Source: Bacillus tequilensis KCTC 13622 (GTDB lineage Bacteria > Bacillota > Bacilli > Bacillales > Bacillaceae). From it: DNA of 64,000 bases. The DNA is taken from contig NZ_AYTO01000032.1 of NCBI RefSeq assembly GCF_000507145.1, positions 124,001-188,000 on the forward strand. Direction: 5' to 3'. Positions 59,216-64,000 of this stretch are shown one piece after another (the stretch's first letter is position 1; each line of letters opens with the position of its first letter). The notes under the pieces were generated by a model. The model had not been told where the DNA came from. It ran no database searches and worked only from the letters and a program-made list of their open reading frames with translations. The position numbers were made by a program, and so were the translations under genes.

Positions 59216-60439
59216 ATGAAGCTTGCCTTTATCTGTACAGAAAAGCTGCCGGCGCCCGCGGTGCGCGGCGGCGCTATTCAAATGATGATAGACGGTGTCA
59301 CGCCTTATTTCAGCAGCCGGTACGATCTCACCATTTTTTCCATAGAAGATCCGGCGCTTCCAAAAAGAGAAACGAAAAACGGCGTACAATATATCCATCT
59401 GCCAAAAGAGCACTATCGCGAGGCGGTAGCCGAAGAACTGCGCGCCTCTTCCTTTGACCTCATTCATGTGTTCAACAGGCCTTTAAATGTCTCTTTATAT
59501 CAAAAAGCCTCACCAAACAGCAAGATCGTTCTGAGCCTGCATAACGAAATGTTTTCTGAAAAAAAGATGACCTTCGCGCAAGGAAAAGAAGTACTCGACA
59601 ATGTCTCCATGATCACAACCGTCAGCGAGTTTATTAAACAAACCGTCATTGAACGGTTCCCTGAAGCCAAGGACATTACAAAAGTCGTATACTCCGGCGT
59701 TGACATCCACTCTTATCCGCCTGTCTGGACGATAAAAGGTTCGGCTGTCAGGAAGGCATACCGTGAAAAATACGGTATTGAGGATAAAAAAGTCATTTTA
59801 TTTGCCGGCCGTTTAAGCCCGGCAAAAGGGCCTCACCTTCTCATCCACAGCATGAAACGGATTTTGCAGGGGCATCCCGACGCTGTGCTGGTCATAGCAG
59901 GCGGGAAGTGGTTCAGCGATGACGGCGAAAACCAATATGTCACCTATCTGCGAAAGCTTGCGCTGCCATACAGAGAGCACGTCATCTTTACGAAATTCAT
60001 CCCCGCAGACGATATTCCAAACCTCTTTTTGATGGCGGATGTATTTGTGTGCAGCTCACAATGGAATGAACCCCTCGCCCGTGTGAATTATGAAGCGATG
60101 GCGGCCGGAACGCCCTTAATTACTACAAATCGGGGCGGAAACGGAGAAGTCGTAAAACACGAAGTCAACGGCCTTGTGATCGACAGATACAACAAGCCCT
60201 CTTCCTTTGCGAATGCAATTGACAGAGCCTTTACAGACAAAGAATTAATGAGCAAAATCACAAAAAACGGCCGGCGCCGTGTAGAATCTTCATTTACCTT
60301 TATCCATGCTGCCAAGCGCCTTAATGCCGTTTACCAATCCGTTCTGACACCGGAAAATATACAATTTCCGCCGCCTTTTTTGACGCAAAACCTAGATTTA
60401 TCGTCGATCAAACAGCTTTTTGTGAAAGCAAAATCATAA
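59216..60439 (+). CDS. ytcC: GT4-family glycosyltransferase YtcC
   Basis: A 407-residue retaining glycosyltransferase with a GT-B fold. N-terminal MKLAFICTEKLPAPAVRGGA, acceptor-side loop, then FAGRLSPAKGPHLLI and the nucleotide-sugar signature NEPLARVNYEAMAAGTPLIT, ending NRGGNGEVV. It is a clear paralogue of CotSA, 2 kb away. Presumably it transfers sugar from a UDP donor made by YtdA/YtcA/YtcB. The ATG at 59216 is 7 nt after GGGGG and 2 nt after the ytcB stop. Confidence 0.92.
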   Translation: MKLAFICTEKLPAPAVRGGAIQMMIDGVTPYFSSRYDLTIFSIEDPALPKRETKNGVQYIHLPKEHYREAVAEELRASSFDLIHVFNRPLNVSLYQKASPNSKIVLSLHNEMFSEKKMTFAQGKEVLDNVSMITTVSEFIKQTVIERFPEAKDITKVVYSGVDIHSYPPVWTIKGSAVRKAYREKYGIEDKKVILFAGRLSPAKGPHLLIHSMKRILQGHPDAVLVIAGGKWFSDDGENQYVTYLRKLALPYREHVIFTKFIPADDIPNLFLMADVFVCSSQWNEPLARVNYEAMAAGTPLITTNRGGNGEVVKHEVNGLVIDRYNKPSSFANAIDRAFTDKELMSKITKNGRRRVESSFTFIHAAKRLNAVYQSVLTPENIQFPPPFLTQNLDLSSIKQLFVKAKS

Positions 60440-60445
60440 TACCTG

Positions 60446-60476
60446 CAGCTCGTGTTGCAATTCGGGCTGTTTTTTT
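60446..60476 (+). terminator. ytcC terminator
   Basis: CAGCTCG / CGGGCTG (one G-U pair) followed by TTTTTTT. Confidence 0.75.
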
Positions 60477-60497
60477 GGTGTGTAGGCACATAAAAAA

Positions 60498-60522
60498 AGG
60501 CATAAAAGTGATTTTATGCCTT
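60498..60522 (-). terminator. ytxO terminator
   Basis: AAGGCATAAAA / TTTTATGCCTT hairpin with a T-run on the minus strand; contains the ytxO stop codon. Confidence 0.9.
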
Positions 60523-61071
60523 GCGTTTTACAACATTAGAAACCCATGGAGCAGGTGCAGAATCACTTGGAAGAATGATGATTTCCACTCTGTCATCCTC
60601 CGTTTGTTCCGGCTCTTCCTCCTCTTCTTCCTCTTCAACTGGCGGCGCTGAACGTTTTGAAGCACGCTCCTCCTCAGGCTCTCGAACGGTTTCGAATTTC
60701 GTTGCTTCATCATCCGTGACTTCACGGTCTGTTTCCTTTTCCTTTTCCTTCTCTTCTTCCTCCTCAACTCGCGGCGTTGAGCGTTTTGAAGCACGCTCCT
60801 CCTCAGGCTCTCGAACGGTTTCGAATTTCGTTGCTTCATCATCCGTGACTTCGCGGTCTGTTTCCTTTTCCTTCTTCTCTTCTAGATATTCTTTCGGTGC
60901 ATTGATGTTAGGGAGCTCCCGGATGCTGCCCGCAGCTAAATGCATCTCCTCTTCTTCCTTTTCAGCTGAGATTGAGTCATGAGCCTGCCATCCCATCGAT
61001 CCAGGCGGTGTGAATACGAATTGGTCGAGATCGAGTTTAGAAATGGAGGATTTTTGTCTCGATGACCTCAT
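60514..61071 (-). CDS. ytxO: Acidic spore coat protein YtxO
   Basis: A 185-residue, very acidic, low-complexity protein: a conserved head (KLDLDQFVFTPPGSMGWQAH), then blocks of EEE and KEKEK, and a conserved tail (VEIIILPSDSAPAPWVSNVV). The middle contains two copies of a 43-residue unit (REVTDDEATKFETVREPEEE within each), from an in-frame 129-bp duplication. I recall the 168 protein as shorter, about one unit. It is the last gene of cotSA-cotS-ytxO, starting 1 nt after the cotS stop. Its role in the coat is undefined. Confidence 0.9.
   Translation of the reverse strand: MRSSRQKSSISKLDLDQFVFTPPGSMGWQAHDSISAEKEEEEMHLAAGSIRELPNINAPKEYLEEKKEKETDREVTDDEATKFETVREPEEERASKRSTPRVEEEEEKEKEKETDREVTDDEATKFETVREPEEERASKRSAPPVEEEEEEEEPEQTEDDRVEIIILPSDSAPAPWVSNVVKRKA
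60622..60879 (-). repeat. 129-bp tandem duplication within ytxO
   Basis: Copies 60622-60750 and 60751-60879 are nearly identical over most of their length, with small differences in the glutamate/lysine codon runs at the edges. The period of 129 keeps the frame, adding 43 residues. High identity at synonymous positions points to a recent event. Confidence 0.92.
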
Positions 61072-61072
61072 G

Positions 61073-62128
61073 TCAATTCGCCTCCCGATACGCTTTTATT
61101 TTTTTATACAGTTCCGGCAGTTTATCCAAAAACACATCTTTAGATTCTTCAACAGAAATCATATTTTGCAGCGCCCAGTTGTATTTCTCATCTGACCACG
61201 TTTTCTTTTGCTTCAAATAATACTTATGGCCGATTGCACAGAATAAATGCGGAAACGCGAGATCTATCCATAGCACCTCGTATTGTTTTTCTGTGAGCGG
61301 ATACACTTTGTCATAGGCCGCAAGCAGTGCAACCATGAAATCAGTATCCCATACAGAAAGCTTCACCATCACTTTATTCAGCAGAATGCGAAGATCTCTT
61401 GACGGCAAATCATAGGTAATCGAGTGAAGCTCCTTTAAAAAAGGCTCCCCGTCAATCTCTGTCAATCGCGCCAATGTAAAGTCCTGAAAACAGAATCCGC
61501 CATGTTCTAGCGCTTCTTTTGTCCAGTTTTCATACTCTGACTCATCCAGCGCTTGCAGAGCTTTTTTTCCTCTTGCCAGCATTTTATCAGCGTGTTTTAA
61601 GAAAGTTTGCGAAAATACGTCATCAGGATAAGATGCCGCGATCTGCATATTCCCTTCTAATTCCTGCAGCTTCCAGCGGTACAATTTGTGCCATTTGCCA
61701 AGCCTGCTTCTTTTCTTGCTTTCATCTGTGCAAACATATCCTTTTGACGCATGGTGAAAATGACCGGCGAATGACATGACTTTTTTCATTTGCTCTGCAT
61801 CATAGTAAATCATTTCTTTTCCTGTCACTTTGTCATATAAACTGTAAGACACTCGATCCGTGCCTAAGCAGCTCCCGCCATTTTTTGTTTGATGGATCGG
61901 TGCTATCGGCAGCCCTTTTTCTTGTAAATGGGCATGTGCCTGAGTGATAAAAAGCATCCGCTCCGGTTTCATCTGCGCTTCTTTCAACAGCTTTGGACCT
62001 TGATCGGTTTGTATCTCCCAGATTTTGCGTCCGCTTTTGTTTGACTTCAGCGCCACATGTTCAATTTGGAACGGATAATAGCTGAGAATGTCGGACACAA
62101 TCTGTTCTTCATACTCTTTTTGGTACAC
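61073..62128 (-). CDS. cotS: Spore coat protein CotS (kinase-fold)
   Basis: A 351-residue coat protein of the CotS/HipA-APH-like kinase fold. N-lobe: SGRKIWEIQTDQGPKLLKEA with a candidate ATP-contact lysine. The catalytic loop reads HGGFCFQDFTLARL: the aspartate is present, but the asparagine expected five residues later is replaced. The metal-binding aspartate of the next strand is also missing (KELHSITYD). It may thus be a pseudokinase. GTG 62128 lies 8 nt after AAGGGG and gives the 168 product MYQKE...; a GTG three codons earlier is too close. Confidence 0.92.
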   Translation of the reverse strand: MYQKEYEEQIVSDILSYYPFQIEHVALKSNKSGRKIWEIQTDQGPKLLKEAQMKPERMLFITQAHAHLQEKGLPIAPIHQTKNGGSCLGTDRVSYSLYDKVTGKEMIYYDAEQMKKVMSFAGHFHHASKGYVCTDESKKRSRLGKWHKLYRWKLQELEGNMQIAASYPDDVFSQTFLKHADKMLARGKKALQALDESEYENWTKEALEHGGFCFQDFTLARLTEIDGEPFLKELHSITYDLPSRDLRILLNKVMVKLSVWDTDFMVALLAAYDKVYPLTEKQYEVLWIDLAFPHLFCAIGHKYYLKQKKTWSDEKYNWALQNMISVEESKDVFLDKLPELYKKIKAYREAN

Positions 62129-62142
62129 TCTGTTCACCCCTT

Positions 62143-63276
62143 CTATCTGTTCTTTTCATACACGCTGAGCAGATTGTCCGCCACCCTCTGCCAGCCGAAT
62201 TGGCTTTCTGCCACACGGCGGCTGTATTTCCCAAGCCGTTCCCGTTTTTCCGAGCTGTTCAGTAAATCATTGATATGTTCAGCATATTGTTTCGGATTTT
62301 CAAAGTCATGAATGATGTAACCGTTTTTCCCTTCCTCTATGACCTCTGGATTTCCTCCCCTGTTGCTTGTAATAATAGGCAGTCCCGCAGCCATCGCTTC
62401 ATAATGCACCCTTGCTAAAGGCTCCTGCCACTGCGAAGAGCACACAAATACATCTGACATGGAATAAAGACGCGGAATGTCCTTTGGCTTCACAAATTGA
62501 ATAAATGTGACATGTTCCTTTTGCATCGCACCAAGAGTATGAAGATGTTTGACATAGTTATTTAACTCGTTGTCCCCAAACCATTTTGACCCGATAAATA
62601 CCATCATCACATCGGGATGCTCCTCGATAATGTCAGGCAGCGCCTGCAATAAAATGTGCGGGCCTTTTACTTTGCTGAGCCGCCCGACAAACAGGACGAT
62701 TTTTTTGCCGTGAAAATCCAACTCGCTTCGCATCTCTTCGCGAGCCCGCTGTCCTTCTTTCGTCCAGCGGGGATGGTATGCCTTTAAATCCACACCGGAA
62801 TACACCGTTTTTGTTTTTGATCGTGCTGACGGAAAACGGCTTGTGATCGTCCGGCCGATATAATCGCTGACCGTAACAATCTGCGCTACTGAATTGATGC
62901 AAACCTCACCTTCTGCCTGGCTGATTTTATCGTAAGCGAACATTTCATTGTGAACGCTTAAAACAAAAACAGCGTCCGGCGCCTGTTTTTTCAGTTTCGG
63001 CACCCAGCTTGGGCGATTACAAACATGCACAAGATCAAATCGGCTCTTTTTCAGCTCTTCTCCAACAGCTTCTTCATAACGTTTTTCATCCAAATGCACA
63101 TAATGGACACCGTCTGCCGTCTCTCTATCAGCGAGATTCGGATCTTTAATAGAAAACACAGTCACCTCATGTTTTTTGGCAATCAAAGGGGCAACCGCTT
63201 CGAGGTAGATTTGAATAGCGCCTCCTCGAACCGAGGGGACAGGAAGCTTCTCTGTGGCGATCAGTGCTATTTTCAT
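62143..63276 (-). CDS. cotSA: Spore coat glycosyltransferase CotSA
   Basis: A 377-residue GT4-family glycosyltransferase found in the coat. It starts MKIALIATEKLPVPSVRGGA, parallel to YtcC, with FVGRLSKVKGPHILLQ and QEPLARVHYEAMAAGLPIIT, then NRGGNPEV. In 168 the cotSA-cotS-ytxO operon is expressed from SigK with GerE. A binding site GGAGG precedes the ATG. Its likely job is glycosylation of coat or crust material. Confidence 0.94.
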   Translation of the reverse strand: MKIALIATEKLPVPSVRGGAIQIYLEAVAPLIAKKHEVTVFSIKDPNLADRETADGVHYVHLDEKRYEEAVGEELKKSRFDLVHVCNRPSWVPKLKKQAPDAVFVLSVHNEMFAYDKISQAEGEVCINSVAQIVTVSDYIGRTITSRFPSARSKTKTVYSGVDLKAYHPRWTKEGQRAREEMRSELDFHGKKIVLFVGRLSKVKGPHILLQALPDIIEEHPDVMMVFIGSKWFGDNELNNYVKHLHTLGAMQKEHVTFIQFVKPKDIPRLYSMSDVFVCSSQWQEPLARVHYEAMAAGLPIITSNRGGNPEVIEEGKNGYIIHDFENPKQYAEHINDLLNSSEKRERLGKYSRRVAESQFGWQRVADNLLSVYEKNR

Positions 63277-63306
63277 ACATAGCCTCCATTCCTGCGTGAT
63301 TTGTAA

Positions 63307-64000
<694 letters not shown>

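Noticed and set aside
60521-60982. Serine-rich 153-residue plus-strand frame
   Set aside because: It is the complement of the glutamate/lysine-rich ytxO repeats; GAA/GAG codons read backwards give TTC/CTC-type serine runs. No ribosome binding site.

Overview
This 64 kb window is chromosomal DNA of a Bacillus subtilis-group bacterium. Gene order and recalled protein sequences match the bioB-melA-leuS-ytvA-bceAB-ytr-asnB-metK-pckA-luxS-men-ytc-cotS region of B. subtilis 168, but most proteins carry scattered substitutions and the bioB neighbourhood is rearranged. I therefore read it as a close relative of 168 (spizizenii/vallismortis/mojavensis-type clade), without naming a species. Gene names rest on recall of the 168 genes plus visible motifs; no database was searched. 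I see no rRNA, tRNA, insertion sequence, prophage or CRISPR array.

Layout. 0-1.9 kb: 3' part of cse60, a decayed membrane-protein fragment, and a lone bioB with its own sigma-A promoter and BirA operator; the other biotin genes that flank bioB in 168 are absent. 1.9-7.3 kb: msmR-msmE-amyD-amyC-melA, an alpha-galactoside uptake and hydrolysis operon. 7.3-10.6 kb: ytwF and leuS with a T-box leader. 10.6-14.3 kb: ytvB, the blue-light receptor ytvA, the exporter yttB and the coiled-coil membrane protein yttA. 14.3-18.9 kb: bceRS-bceAB, a bacitracin sensing and detoxification module. 18.9-24.4 kb: the seven-gene ytrGABCDEF operon under a YtrA operator. 24.5-29 kb: ytzC, the tRNA-modification pair ytqA-ytqB, the terpene/phospholipase pair ytpB-ytpA, and ytoA. 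29-36 kb: ytnA, asnB, metK with a SAM-I riboswitch, pckA. 36-44.3 kb: ytmAB, the ytlACD ABC importer with a SigK-type promoter, ytkD, ytkC, dps (SigB promoter), ytzI, ytkA, luxS, ytjA, ytiB and zinc-free L31 rpmEB behind a Zur box. 44.3-47.3 kb: ythAB oxidase and small genes. 47.4-55 kb: menFDHBEC, menaquinone synthesis. 55-64 kb: spore genes: yteA, ytdA, ytcABC, and the coat operon cotSA-cotS-ytxO opposite cotI.

How it fits together. Most units are short operons that meet tail to tail at shared hairpin terminators, often with a stop codon inside the hairpin. The right-hand 9 kb reads as one sporulation locus: ytdA and ytcABC can make and use a UDP-glucuronate-type sugar, CotSA is a second glycosyltransferase paralogous to YtcC, and CotS/CotI are kinase-fold coat proteins. 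CotS lacks residues an active kinase of this fold needs. The features most specific to this genome are the orphan BirA-controlled bioB with its deletion scar, the divergent YtrC/YtrF segments, and an in-frame 129-bp tandem duplication in ytxO.
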